Below, piece by piece: positions 1 through 8,668 of a stretch of DNA of 64,000 nucleotides. The number at the start of each line of letters is the position of its first letter. Positions within the stretch are counted from its first letter, which is position 1. The translations under genes and the position numbers were made by a program. Under the pieces are notes generated by a model, which saw nothing but the letters and a program-made list of their open reading frames with translations, was not told where the DNA came from and ran no database searches. The stretch is from Flavobacterium cheongpyeongense (GTDB taxonomy: Bacteria; Bacteroidota; Bacteroidia; Flavobacteriales; Flavobacteriaceae), in NCBI RefSeq assembly GCF_003202435.1, contig NZ_QJHK01000008.1, positions 1 to 64,000 of the forward strand, given 5' to 3'.

Positions 1-156
1 TTATATTTTCCATTTATTGAATTCTAATGACAATACTAAAAAACAAGCTAAAGCAAGATAGAACCTCGTTAAGTATCTAAAAATATACAATATTTAACAA
101 AACGAAATTATTTATCGGACAACAATGAATTTTATTATTAATTATTATCTTATTCA

Positions 157-189
157 TTTGCTTTTTAAAATAAAAATTTGTTAAATTTG
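157..189 (+). promoter_or_regulatory. Bacteroidetes-type promoter for the sigma-factor gene
   Basis: TTTG at 157-160, a 21-base spacer, then TAAATTTG at 182-189 match the Bacteroidetes -33/-7 pattern TTTG and TAnnTTTG. Transcription would begin near 196, giving a leader of about 90 bases before the ATG at 288. Both boxes are seen directly; promoter activity is inferred. Confidence 0.5.
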
Positions 190-287
190 GACTGATTATT
201 AACAAACTCAAAAAAACAGGCCTATACAATAAAACTACTTTTTAGAAAATTACTCCAAATTTTAAACTAAACTAAAAAAGTAGTATT

Positions 288-872
288 ATGGCTGATCTGC
301 ATATTCCTGACGCTCTATTGGTTAAAAATTATGTTGAAGGCAATGAAAATGCTTTAGCAACATTAATAAAAAGGCATGAATCCAAAATTTATGGATTCAT
401 ATATTCAAAGATTGCTGATAGAGACATTTCAAATGATATTTTTCAGGACACTTTCATTAAAGTTATTAAAACTTTAAAATCCAATTCATATAACGAGGAA
501 GGTAAATTTTTACCATGGGTAATGCGGATTTCACATAATTTAATTGTGGATCACTTTCGTAAAACCAAAAAAATGCCAATGTATAGAGAAACTGAAGAGT
601 TTTCTATTTTTTCTGTTATGTCTGATGATTCTTTAACGATTGAAGGAAAAATGATTTTAGATCAGGTAGAATTAGATCTAAAAAAACTAATTCTGGAGCT
701 TCCAGAAGATCAAAAAGAAGTATTAATGATGCGAATGTATCAGGATATGAGTTTCAAGGAAATCTCTGAACTGACTGGAGTAAGTATAAATACAGCATTA
801 GGAAGGATGCGCTATGCATTAATGAATTTAAGAAAAATTATTGAAAAGCATCAAATTATTTTAACCAACTAA
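288..872 (+). CDS. ECF-like RNA polymerase sigma-70 family factor
   Basis: A 194-residue sigma factor that would direct RNA polymerase to a specific promoter set. Region 2 spans roughly residues 25-95 and includes the core-binding and -10 recognition segment around FLPWVMRISHNLIVDHFRK. Region 4, a helix-turn-helix, spans about 138-185 with LPEDQKEVLMMRMYQDMSFKEI and the recognition helix near SINTALGRMRYAL. There is no region 1.1 or 3, which fits the ECF/group 4 size. No anti-sigma factor lies beside it; the next gene is a 59-codon ORF. A good Bacteroidetes promoter sits upstream. The regulon cannot be told from sequence. Confidence 0.92.
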   Translation: MADLHIPDALLVKNYVEGNENALATLIKRHESKIYGFIYSKIADRDISNDIFQDTFIKVIKTLKSNSYNEEGKFLPWVMRISHNLIVDHFRKTKKMPMYRETEEFSIFSVMSDDSLTIEGKMILDQVELDLKKLILELPEDQKEVLMMRMYQDMSFKEISELTGVSINTALGRMRYALMNLRKIIEKHQIILTN

Positions 873-886
873 TACTATTTTGAGTA

Positions 887-1066
887 ATGGCTCGTTATAT
901 TACTATAAAACATTTTCATAGTATGGCGAAAATTTACTCTAAGAAAGCATTAGCTTCTAAAGACTTAAAACCCAAAAAGGAGGTCATTTCTTTTTTGCTA
1001 AGTTATTCACAAGCATTAAAAGTTGTGAAAATCGATAATAAAAGTTTTGAGATCATAGCTAATTAA
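887..1066 (+). CDS. Small basic protein of unknown function, 59 residues
   Basis: An ORF of 59 codons begins 15 bases after the sigma-factor stop and is followed 64 bases later by a strong terminator, so it is probably co-transcribed with the sigma gene. It is lysine-rich, with no signal peptide or membrane segment. An internal ATG at 923 gives a 47-residue product (MAKIYSKKALASKDLKPKKE...) that may be the true protein. The layout of a basic start followed by FLLSYSQALKVVKI resembles small flavobacterial ORFs I have seen, but I cannot name the family. Role unknown; a link to sigma-factor control is only positional. Confidence 0.55.
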   Translation: MARYITIKHFHSMAKIYSKKALASKDLKPKKEVISFLLSYSQALKVVKIDNKSFEIIAN

Positions 1067-1129
1067 GCAGCCCACTACTTTGTCGGATGTTTATTCGAAA
1101 AAAACCAAATTGGTCGTTTTTGTTGAAAG

Positions 1130-1170
1130 CTCACTATCTGTATACAAATACAAATAGTGAGTTTTTTTTT
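1130..1170 (+). terminator. Intrinsic terminator after the sigma-factor operon
   Basis: Stem CTCACTAT (1130-1137) pairs with ATAGTGAG (1154-1161) and is followed directly by a run of nine T. It lies 64 bases after the 59-codon ORF. Confidence 0.75.
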
Positions 1171-1576
1171 GAATTACTTTTATTCATAATGAACTATTAT
1201 TTGACGTTTAATCCGCAATGCAGTAAAATGGACATTATTATAAGTTAATATTTGTTTTAATGATTTGTTTAAAAAAATAGTTTGTATTTTATTTGTGTAT
1301 TCGTTTTTTAATTCTATTTTAGATAAAAATTAATTTTTTTGTATAAAAAAAGTTAATTTAAAAAACATTTATAATTTAAATATTGTTAAAAATTTGTTTT
1401 TAATCATTTAAAAAAAATGTTTAACCCTCTAAAATAAGTTGATATGATAAAAAACTACCCTAGTTATTTCATTTAGTTTGATAACCATGCGAATCTCTCT
1501 ACGATTCCAGTTAATACCATTTTAGCAACGAGATGCTTATCAAAAATCTATTTTAACAATCAAACTAATCCAAAAC
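1171..1576. other. AT-rich intergenic stretch, nothing recognised
   Basis: About 400 bases between the sigma-operon terminator and the TPR gene. It is strongly A/T-rich with no ORF of note. A promoter for the TPR gene must lie here, but no clear TTTG/TAnnTTTG pair stood out. Confidence 0.5.
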
Positions 1577-2641
1577 ATGAAATTAAAATTTATAATGTTA
1601 TCAATAGTATTGATAAATGTTGGAGTATATTCTCAAAAGTCTCAAATAAAAGATGCTCAGTCCTTGTTTGAAAAAGGAAAATCAGAAGAGGCAATTGTAA
1701 TTTTAAAGAAAAACGAATATCTCATTCTGAATGCACCAGATGAAGAAAAATCTGAATTTTATTTTTTAAAAGGGAATGTATTAAAAGATTTGGCCATCAG
1801 GAACATAGATGCTGCCACTAATTTTTCTGATGCATCACAGTCCTATCAGGATGTAATTTTATACGAAAATGAATCTGGAAAATACAAATTTTCAGTAAAA
1901 GCAAATTTGGCATTAAAGGATATGAAATCAAAATTGGTGAATGGTGCCACAGAAGATTTTAAAGCAGGTAATTTCAAAGAAAGTGCTGAAAAGAGTTATA
2001 AAGTATATTTATTTGATAAAAAAGATACATTAAATTTGTATAATGCTGCTGCTGCTTATTTAAATGCAAAAGAATATAATCTGGCAATTCAGCATTATGA
2101 GCAGTTAAAAAAAATTAATTTTTCAGGAAACGGCATTATCTATTATGCCACTAACAAAAAAACAAAAGAAGAAGATGCTTTTATCTCTCCAAAAGCACGT
2201 GAATCCTATATCCAGGAAGGGCTTTACGAGAAACCGAGAAACGAAGCGATACCTTCCAGAAAATTCGATGTCAACAGAAACTTAGCATATGCTTACTTAG
2301 AGAAAAAAGATTTTATAAAAGCTGAAGCTGTCTATAATTACCTTATAGAGCTAAATCCTAATTTTATTGATTCTTATATTAATCTGGCATATTTAAAACT
2401 TCAGTCGAAAAAAGAATTAACAGATAAGATAGATGCTTTAGGTAATTCTAAAAAAGAAATGCTGGAATATGATAAGCTAACGGCAAAAAAAGATGATATA
2501 ATAAGGAGTGCAATTCCGTATCTTCAAAAGGCATTGTCAATTGAACCAAAAAATCAGGAAGTAATAAAAACACTCTTAGGGATTTACCGTTCTCTTGATA
2601 TGACAAAAGAGTATGATGCGCTAAAAGCGGCCAGTAACTAA
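1577..2641 (+). CDS. TPR-repeat protein, exported
   Basis: A 354-residue protein with an N-terminal signal peptide (MKLKFIMLSIVLINVGVYSQ, cleavage near residue 19). The rest is built from tetratricopeptide-type helical pairs: segments around residues 25-55, 130-165 and 235-275 (AYAYLEKKDFIKAEAVYNYL) and a C-terminal one near 310-345 (LQKALSIEPKNQEVIKTLLG). TPRs mediate protein-protein contacts; location is probably periplasm or outer-membrane inner face. Single-gene unit, convergent with nth. The partner is unknown. Confidence 0.8.
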   Translation: MKLKFIMLSIVLINVGVYSQKSQIKDAQSLFEKGKSEEAIVILKKNEYLILNAPDEEKSEFYFLKGNVLKDLAIRNIDAATNFSDASQSYQDVILYENESGKYKFSVKANLALKDMKSKLVNGATEDFKAGNFKESAEKSYKVYLFDKKDTLNLYNAAAAYLNAKEYNLAIQHYEQLKKINFSGNGIIYYATNKKTKEEDAFISPKARESYIQEGLYEKPRNEAIPSRKFDVNRNLAYAYLEKKDFIKAEAVYNYLIELNPNFIDSYINLAYLKLQSKKELTDKIDALGNSKKEMLEYDKLTAKKDDIIRSAIPYLQKALSIEPKNQEVIKTLLGIYRSLDMTKEYDALKAASN

Positions 2642-2652
2642 AAATAGGAAAT

Positions 2653-2698
2653 AAAAAACACAAAGGTTTTAAAATAAATAAAAGCGTTGTGTTTTTAT
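2653..2698. terminator. Bidirectional terminator between TPR gene and nth
   Basis: AAAAAACACAA (2653-2663) pairs with TTGTGTTTTT (from 2687) across a 23-base loop. The A and T runs at the two ends let it serve both converging genes. The right arm overlaps the last codons of nth. Confidence 0.5.
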
Positions 2699-3384
2699 TC
2701 GTTTTTAATTCTGTCAATGGAACGGTGTTGAATGAAACTTTTACTCATCTCTTTAATAATAGATTTTTTGCCAATAGTTCTCGTAATGATATCTTTTTCC
2801 AGACTCCAGCCTCTTGCAGGTGAATATTCACGGCCATACCAGATAATTTGTAGATGAAGGTCATTCCATAATTCTCTGGGAAATAATCTTTTTGCATCTT
2901 TTTCCGTCTGAGCCACATTTTTACCGTTCGAAAGATTCCATCTGTACATCAATCGGTGAATATGAGTGTCAACAGGAAAAGCAGGAACACCAAAAGCCTG
3001 AGACATGACAACACTTGCTGTTTTGTGTCCAACTGCCGGCAAAGCTTCGAGAGCCTCAAAACTCTGAGGAACCTCTCCATTGTGTTTATCAATCAAAATA
3101 TGCGACAAACCATGAATTCCTTTCGATTTCATAGGTGATAGCCCGCAGGGGCGAATAATTTCCTTAATTTCCTCAACAGACATTTTAATCATATCATACG
3201 GATTATCAGCCTTATCAAATAATAAAGGAGTAATTTGGTTCACCCGAACATCTGTGCATTGTGCTGAAAGCAAAACGGCAATTAATAAAGTATAAGGATC
3301 TTTATGGTCAAGTGGAACAGGTATAGTAGGGTAGAGTTCTTTTAACGTATTTATAACAAATTGTACTCGGGCTTCTTTATTCAT
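2695..3384 (-). CDS. nth: Endonuclease III-like DNA glycosylase/AP lyase lacking the Fe-S cluster
   Basis: A 229-residue base-excision-repair enzyme that removes oxidised pyrimidines and nicks abasic sites. The helix-hairpin-helix is LPAVGHKTASVV with the catalytic Lys at 121, and the catalytic Asp is D139 in FPVDTHIHR, matching E. coli K120 and D138. The C-terminal region, which in E. coli Nth carries C-x6-C-x2-C-x5-C for a [4Fe-4S] cluster, reads GREYSPARGWSLEKDII here and has no cysteine, so the cluster is absent. Convergent with the TPR gene. Activity is likely since the catalytic pair is intact; the missing cluster is seen directly. Confidence 0.88.
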   Translation of the reverse strand: MNKEARVQFVINTLKELYPTIPVPLDHKDPYTLLIAVLLSAQCTDVRVNQITPLLFDKADNPYDMIKMSVEEIKEIIRPCGLSPMKSKGIHGLSHILIDKHNGEVPQSFEALEALPAVGHKTASVVMSQAFGVPAFPVDTHIHRLMYRWNLSNGKNVAQTEKDAKRLFPRELWNDLHLQIIWYGREYSPARGWSLEKDIITRTIGKKSIIKEMSKSFIQHRSIDRIKNE

Positions 3385-3611
3385 TTCCGTATTTTTAGAG
3401 CTGTAAAAATAGTATAATTTTTATGTTGTGCCTAATCCGGTTTTCCGTTCCAACTCCTCATTGTGTCAGTACCATTTTTAAGTATTTGCAAGAGCTTCCG
3501 CTGGTCGCTTTGCCAATACAAAAAATGTAAACTGCCACAACTCTGGGGTTTTTACTGCAACCCGGGGCATAAAAAAAAATAATTAACAATTGATAATTAA
3601 CAATTTAAGAG

Positions 3612-4064
3612 ATGACAACATTACAAAAAGGCGATAAAGCTCCAGATTTTTCAGGAATCGATCAGGACGGAAAAACACATGCATTGGCAGATTATGCCGG
3701 AAAAAAATTGGTAGTTTTCTTTTATCCAAAAGCCAGTACGCCAGGCTGCACGGCAGAAGCCTGTGATTTAAGGGATAATTTTGAGCGTTTTAAAGCTAAT
3801 AATTACGAAATTCTAGGTGTAAGTGCTGATAGCCAGAAAGCACAATTAAAATTCAAAGACAAATATGAATTCCCTTTTCCGTTATTGGCAGATGAAGACA
3901 AATCGGTAATTAATGCGTTTGGTGTTTGGGGGCCTAAAAAGTTCATGGGGAAAGAATATGACGGCATCCACAGAACAACCTTTATAATTGATGAAAACGG
4001 AATTATCGATGAGGTTATTTCTCAGGTCAAAACAAAAGAACATGCAGCACAAATCCTGAAATAG
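3612..4064 (+). CDS. bcp: Thioredoxin-dependent thiol peroxidase (peroxiredoxin Q/BCP)
   Basis: A 150-residue peroxiredoxin that reduces hydrogen peroxide and organic hydroperoxides in the cytoplasm using thioredoxin. The motif YPKASTPGCTAEACDLRD has the peroxidatic Cys at 46 and a resolving Cys at 51, as expected for the BCP subfamily, and the conserved Arg is in HRTTFIID. Length is typical. It stands alone, divergent from nth. The 227 bases upstream include a TAACAATT-rich leader (3586-3610). It is followed by an inverted-repeat element with an internal terminator. Confidence 0.95.
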   Translation: MTTLQKGDKAPDFSGIDQDGKTHALADYAGKKLVVFFYPKASTPGCTAEACDLRDNFERFKANNYEILGVSADSQKAQLKFKDKYEFPFPLLADEDKSVINAFGVWGPKKFMGKEYDGIHRTTFIIDENGIIDEVISQVKTKEHAAQILK

Positions 4065-4075
4065 GTTTTAGTTAA

Positions 4076-4236
4076 AGAGGCTGTCCGAAAAGTAAAAACC
4101 TGAAAATTATTAATATTTTTCAGGTTTTTTTTATTGACTATATATCAGTAAAAACTCTTTTAGAAGATATTTTTTCAATAAATTATCATTGAAATAAAGA
4201 AATATAATAATTTCTTTTACTTTTCCGACAGCCTCT
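4076..4236. mobile_element. MITE-like element with 22-bp terminal inverted repeats
   Basis: Left arm 4076-4097 (AGAGGCTGTCCGAAAAGTAA...) and right arm 4215-4236 are reverse complements over 22 bases with one mismatch. They enclose 117 bases with no ORF. The GAGGCTGTC end resembles terminal repeats of several insertion-sequence families, so a non-autonomous transposon remnant is plausible. No clear target-site duplication was seen. It fills the space between the convergent bcp and parC genes. Confidence 0.45.
4094..4132 (+). terminator. Intrinsic terminator after bcp, inside the inverted-repeat element
   Basis: AAAAACCTGAAAA (4094-4106) pairs perfectly with TTTTCAGGTTTTT (4117-4129), continuing into a T run. 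It terminates bcp and overlaps the left end of the MITE-like element. Confidence 0.7.
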
Positions 4237-4249
4237 ATGTATCATTTTA

Positions 4250-6967
4250 TTATTCTAAAACCAAACCAATCTGGCCATCATCATCCAGTTCTGTTTCGAC
4301 CGGATTATCTTCTGAGATCTCTGGTTTTTCCGGGACTTCTTCAACGGGTTCCTCGTAAGGCAGCGGATCTAACAAATTAACTTGTCTTAATTTGTCAGTT
4401 GTCAACTGATTTCCTAAAGCTTTAAACCCTTTTACGGCTATAAAATCTTCAACATCAATATGTAGATCTTCTTTCTGAACTCCTTTTACTTTAGCAAAAA
4501 CCAATTGTGCCACAGGACGGTAATCTGTCGAAACGATTTCTAACTGCGAATTTGGATGGTCGGTAATAAAACTTTCTTCTTTACCTTCATTTTCAACAAG
4601 GAAACGTTTTAAGAAATATCGCTCTTTTTCACCATCATAATAAATTGCGGAAATTGGTTTCTTAGGTTTCCATTTTTCCAGAATAATCATATCTTCTTCA
4701 AAATGAGTAGAAAGTTCCGGAATAATCACTTTTAGTTTTCCGGACTGACTGATTACCAGAATTTTGTCTGTAGGTTTGAATTCGCCAAGCAATTCGCCTC
4801 TGCCGTCAACATTTAAACGTTTTACAGTATCATCAAACCATACTTTTCTTGGCAGTAAAGTCGAAATTCCTTTTTCTTTTAGCTCGATTTTCTTAATTGG
4901 ATATTTAGTGACCAGATTTCCTTTTGAAGCACGTCCTTTAATAGCTAACTTGGCAAAATCAATATCAAATTTCAGTTTTTTAATCGTTCCAATCTGGCGT
5001 AGCAAAATAGTTACAACTTCAGCTTCACCATTCGGATTATGTGAAAAATAAACCACCTGCGAACCATTTGTGCCATTTGTCAAATCGTAAGGTTTATCAC
5101 GTGTAACTCCCGTAACATTAAAACGTTTTATATATGAAGGACCTGATTTTCCATCACGATACATCATATTATAAATCGTACGTTTATCACTCTTATCAAA
5201 TACGGCAACATGTATAATATCTTTTCCGATAAAGGTTTTAGAATCAACTTTTGTGATCATCATTTTACCGTCACGTAAAAAGACAATTACATCATCAATA
5301 TCAGAACAATCGGCTACGTATTCGTCTTTCTTTAAGCTTGTTCCTACGAATCCTTCTTCACGGTTAACGTATAATTTAGTATTTCTTAAAACTACTTTTG
5401 TGGCTTCCACATTATCAAAAACACGAAGTTCTGTCTGGCGTTCGCGGCCTTTTCCGTATTTTTCTTTTAGTTTGGTGAAGTAAGCAATAGCAAAATCGGT
5501 AAGATGTTCCAGATTGTGTTCTACCTCTTTCATTTCATCTTCTAATCTCGCAATCAAATCATCTGCTTTGTCAGAGTCGAAACGGGTAATTCGAATCATC
5601 GGAATCTGAGTCAGTCTTTGCAAATCATCGTCGTTTATTTCTCTGACAAATGATTTTTTGAAAGGCTCAAATCGGTCATACAAATATTTGTAAAGAGATT
5701 CTCTGTCTCCGTATAGTTTGAAGTCAATGTACATTTCTTCGCGGATGAAGATTTTTTCTAAAGTAGAAAAATGCCATTTATTTTTTAATTCTTCTAACTG
5801 GATTTCTAATTCCTGACGAAGCAGATCAACCGTTCTGTGGGTTGATATTTTCAACATTTCCGAAACTCCGATAAACAACGGTTTGTTGTCTTCAATCACA
5901 CAGCCTAAAGGTGCTACAGAAGTTTCGCAGGCTGTAAAGGCAAACAACGCATCAATCGTTTTATCAGGAGAAACACCCGGAAAAAGATGAATCAGAATCT
6001 CGACTTCAGCTGCAGTGTTGTCTTCAATTTTCTTGATTTTGATTTTGCCTTTTTCATTGGCTTTCAAAATACTGTCAATTAAACTCGAGGTATTAGTAGA
6101 AAACGGAATCTGCGTTATCACCAGTGTATTTTTATCTAACTGCGAAATTTTAGCACGCACGCGTACACGCCCGCCACGCATTCCATCATTGTAATTCGAA
6201 ACGTCTGCAATACCAGCAGTCATAAAATCTGGATAGAGCGTAAACGGTTTTCCTTTTAAGATTTTAATCGACGAATCAATTAATTCATTAAAGTTATGTG
6301 GTAAAACTTTTGTTGATAAACCAACCGCAATCCCTTCTGCTCCCTGTGCCAAAAGCAATGGAAATTTTACAGGAAGATTGTTTGGTTCTGCACGACGGCC
6401 ATCATACGAAACACCCCAATCGGTAATTTTTGGAGAATATAAAACCTCCAAAGCAAATTTAGACAAACGTGCTTCAATGTAACGAGAAGCTGCTGCTCCG
6501 TCTCCCGTTAGGATATTTCCCCAGTTTCCCTGGCAGTCAATCAGTAAATCTTTTTGACCAATTTGCACCATGGCATCACCAATACTCGCATCTCCGTGAG
6601 GGTGATACTGCATGGTGTGACCAACGACATTCGCAACTTTATTATAACGACCGTCATCCAGTTCTTTTAAAGAGTGCATAATACGACGCTGAACAGGTTT
6701 AAAACCGTCCTCAATAGCTGGAACTGCACGTTCCAGAATTACGTATGAAGCATAATCCAGAAACCAGTCTTTGTACATACCGGTTACTTTCGTAATCACG
6801 TCTTCTCCTTCTTCTTCCTGATTTTCGTAAAAATGCTGTCCTTCAAAATGCTTGGCATCTACATCGATAATTTCGTCATCTCCTTCTTGATTTTCATCAA
6901 GCGGATTTTCATCAGAATTATTTTCGTCGTCGTTTGGAATTATGTTATCGTCTTCTTCGTCTTTCAT
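4250..6967 (-). CDS. parC: DNA topoisomerase IV subunit A
   Basis: A 905-residue type IIA topoisomerase breakage-reunion subunit; with ParE it decatenates sister chromosomes. After an acidic N-terminal tail (about residues 1-55, rich in D and E), the catalytic domain holds YHPHGDASIG (about 121-130) and the active-site Tyr at 163 in AAASRYIEARLS. The C-terminal part is a beta-pinwheel-like domain and ends in another acidic tail. It begins only 12 bases after the DUF262 gene stop, so in this strain its transcript probably comes through the cassette or from a promoter inside it. The parE partner lies upstream in the same direction. Could be labelled gyrA, but pairing with this GHKL subunit favours topo IV. 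Confidence 0.92.
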   Translation of the reverse strand: MKDEEDDNIIPNDDENNSDENPLDENQEGDDEIIDVDAKHFEGQHFYENQEEEGEDVITKVTGMYKDWFLDYASYVILERAVPAIEDGFKPVQRRIMHSLKELDDGRYNKVANVVGHTMQYHPHGDASIGDAMVQIGQKDLLIDCQGNWGNILTGDGAAASRYIEARLSKFALEVLYSPKITDWGVSYDGRRAEPNNLPVKFPLLLAQGAEGIAVGLSTKVLPHNFNELIDSSIKILKGKPFTLYPDFMTAGIADVSNYNDGMRGGRVRVRAKISQLDKNTLVITQIPFSTNTSSLIDSILKANEKGKIKIKKIEDNTAAEVEILIHLFPGVSPDKTIDALFAFTACETSVAPLGCVIEDNKPLFIGVSEMLKISTHRTVDLLRQELEIQLEELKNKWHFSTLEKIFIREEMYIDFKLYGDRESLYKYLYDRFEPFKKSFVREINDDDLQRLTQIPMIRITRFDSDKADDLIARLEDEMKEVEHNLEHLTDFAIAYFTKLKEKYGKGRERQTELRVFDNVEATKVVLRNTKLYVNREEGFVGTSLKKDEYVADCSDIDDVIVFLRDGKMMITKVDSKTFIGKDIIHVAVFDKSDKRTIYNMMYRDGKSGPSYIKRFNVTGVTRDKPYDLTNGTNGSQVVYFSHNPNGEAEVVTILLRQIGTIKKLKFDIDFAKLAIKGRASKGNLVTKYPIKKIELKEKGISTLLPRKVWFDDTVKRLNVDGRGELLGEFKPTDKILVISQSGKLKVIIPELSTHFEEDMIILEKWKPKKPISAIYYDGEKERYFLKRFLVENEGKEESFITDHPNSQLEIVSTDYRPVAQLVFAKVKGVQKEDLHIDVEDFIAVKGFKALGNQLTTDKLRQVNLLDPLPYEEPVEEVPEKPEISEDNPVETELDDDGQIGLVLE

Positions 6968-6979
6968 ATAATTAAATGC

Positions 6980-8668
6980 TTAAAACGGAAAATAGTTATG
7001 ATCTAAATTTAATTTTTCTACAAAGCTTTTTTCAGCTGCAGTAATCAAACTTTCTCTTTCAGATAAAACATTTTCTACATTTTTCTCTTTATATTCATTT
7101 ATCATCTTTTCATCTATAAATAAATTATCTAATTCATTTACAAATGTTACATCCAATAAGTATGATAAATCCTTTGTTTTCTTTTTAATTAGTGATTTAA
7201 ATCTTCTTTTTTCAGAATCATTATCAATTTTATCTAGTTTTACAATAATATTATAATTATCCAAGTTAAAAAAAGGTGAAAATTCAAATGTATGGGATAA
7301 TAATTTTGATATTTTATAACCTTCTACTTCCTCGAAATTAATTTTATTAAAATTGTTTGAGTAATTTAACAAAAATAAAATATATGTTTTTGCTCTTACA
7401 GAGCCTAATGTTATTTTATTAGGTAAGTCAGGAACTACAAATTTAACACTAGGTTTATCATTAAATAATGGATTATCGATTTTCCCTTTTGCAAATTCTT
7501 GAAAAACCCTAAAAGCTTCTTTTCTTTTAGCAGGATTATATATTGTAAAATAATTTGAAAATGAAGTAATCCAAAACCATTCTTTCAATTTTTCTATTTG
7601 TGTAGGACTTGGTTCATCAACATAATTAAAAAATTCTACTAAGAATATAAATTGCATTCCTGCCGGAAGCAGTTTACCATCAACAACTAATAATTCTTCA
7701 AATAAAAATTTAGTTGCCTTTATGATACTTTTTGCTGTTTTTTGAACTACTTCAACAAATTCAGGTTTTTTTGACAAAGTAATTACATCTGTTTTTTTAT
7801 TGTCTAAATATAGAGTCCCGAAAGAACTTTGAATACTTCTAAAAACTAGTTCTCTTGTTGCAGTTTCTCTTGGTTTTTTATCATAAAAATTAAACTGTTC
7901 TAATTCTTCAAGTACCTCATCAATAAGAGTCCCTAATCTAAAACTATTGGTATATGTTTTTGCAGATAATATCCAATCTGGCGAAATTGGTTTTCCTTCT
8001 TTATTCAAAAGAGTAAATATATCAATAGCTTCTTGTAATTCACCTCCTTCTATTTCAATAGATGGTAATTTATAATCTGTAAAAGAAGTATTTAATCTTT
8101 TTAATCTATTAATGAATATTTCTGCAATTTCATTATTTTCAACTTCCTTATAAATTTTTTCACTTTGTGTAATAACATCAAAATTATCCAAGATTATATA
8201 TATTGGAACTATAAAACTTTCTCGGTCTTTATCAACACCTCTAAAAGTTTCGAATTCTTCAGAATCAAGATTATAAAAAATCTTAAAAGTATTATCGTAA
8301 ACCTTTTTATTTAAAATAAAATTTGAATTTTTTGATGGATTTATTAAACAACCGAAAAGTGTAGAAATTCTTTGATACCCATCTAGCACGTATTGACAAT
8401 TTATTTTTTCGAATGCTACTTTTTGAGTTTCATCTAATTCATAAGGCCCAATATCTTTAGTGATTCCAAACTTTTCAATTGGTTTCCAAAATAAGAAAGA
8501 ACCAATTGGATAATTTTTTTTTATACTTTCTAATAAGTTAATAACATTATCTAATTCCCAAATAAAATCTCTTTGAAATTCAGGTATTTGTATCTCTCCA
8601 TTGGAAATTTTCCTAATATAATAATCAAAACCCTTGATTGTAGTTTCTAAACTTAATATGGTACTCAT
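6980..8668 (-). CDS. DUF262 (GmrSD/ParB-fold) protein, third gene of the cassette
   Basis: A 562-residue protein with the DUF262 signature: IPEFQRDFIW at 28-37, PIGSFLFW at 54-61 and VLDGYQRIST at 94-103, the last a variant of the usual DGQQR nucleotide-binding motif. DUF262 is the NTP-sensing or hydrolysing half of GmrSD-type modification-dependent enzymes and also occurs in SspE. I do not see the H-x-x-P/HNH signature of a C-terminal DUF1524 nuclease; the C-terminal half is charged and unassigned. Its ATG overlaps the TOPRIM gene stop by four bases, so the two are translationally coupled. Codons are visibly A/T-heavy compared with parC. Role as a defence component is inferred from family and context. 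Confidence 0.82.
   Translation of the reverse strand: MSTILSLETTIKGFDYYIRKISNGEIQIPEFQRDFIWELDNVINLLESIKKNYPIGSFLFWKPIEKFGITKDIGPYELDETQKVAFEKINCQYVLDGYQRISTLFGCLINPSKNSNFILNKKVYDNTFKIFYNLDSEEFETFRGVDKDRESFIVPIYIILDNFDVITQSEKIYKEVENNEIAEIFINRLKRLNTSFTDYKLPSIEIEGGELQEAIDIFTLLNKEGKPISPDWILSAKTYTNSFRLGTLIDEVLEELEQFNFYDKKPRETATRELVFRSIQSSFGTLYLDNKKTDVITLSKKPEFVEVVQKTAKSIIKATKFLFEELLVVDGKLLPAGMQFIFLVEFFNYVDEPSPTQIEKLKEWFWITSFSNYFTIYNPAKRKEAFRVFQEFAKGKIDNPLFNDKPSVKFVVPDLPNKITLGSVRAKTYILFLLNYSNNFNKINFEEVEGYKISKLLSHTFEFSPFFNLDNYNIIVKLDKIDNDSEKRRFKSLIKKKTKDLSYLLDVTFVNELDNLFIDEKMINEYKEKNVENVLSERESLITAAEKSFVEKLNLDHNYFPF

Noticed and set aside
3400..3585. GC-richer patch between nth and bcp that looks unlike its surroundings
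   Set aside because: No ORF, inverted repeat or second copy was found in the window; may be a repeat but cannot be supported.
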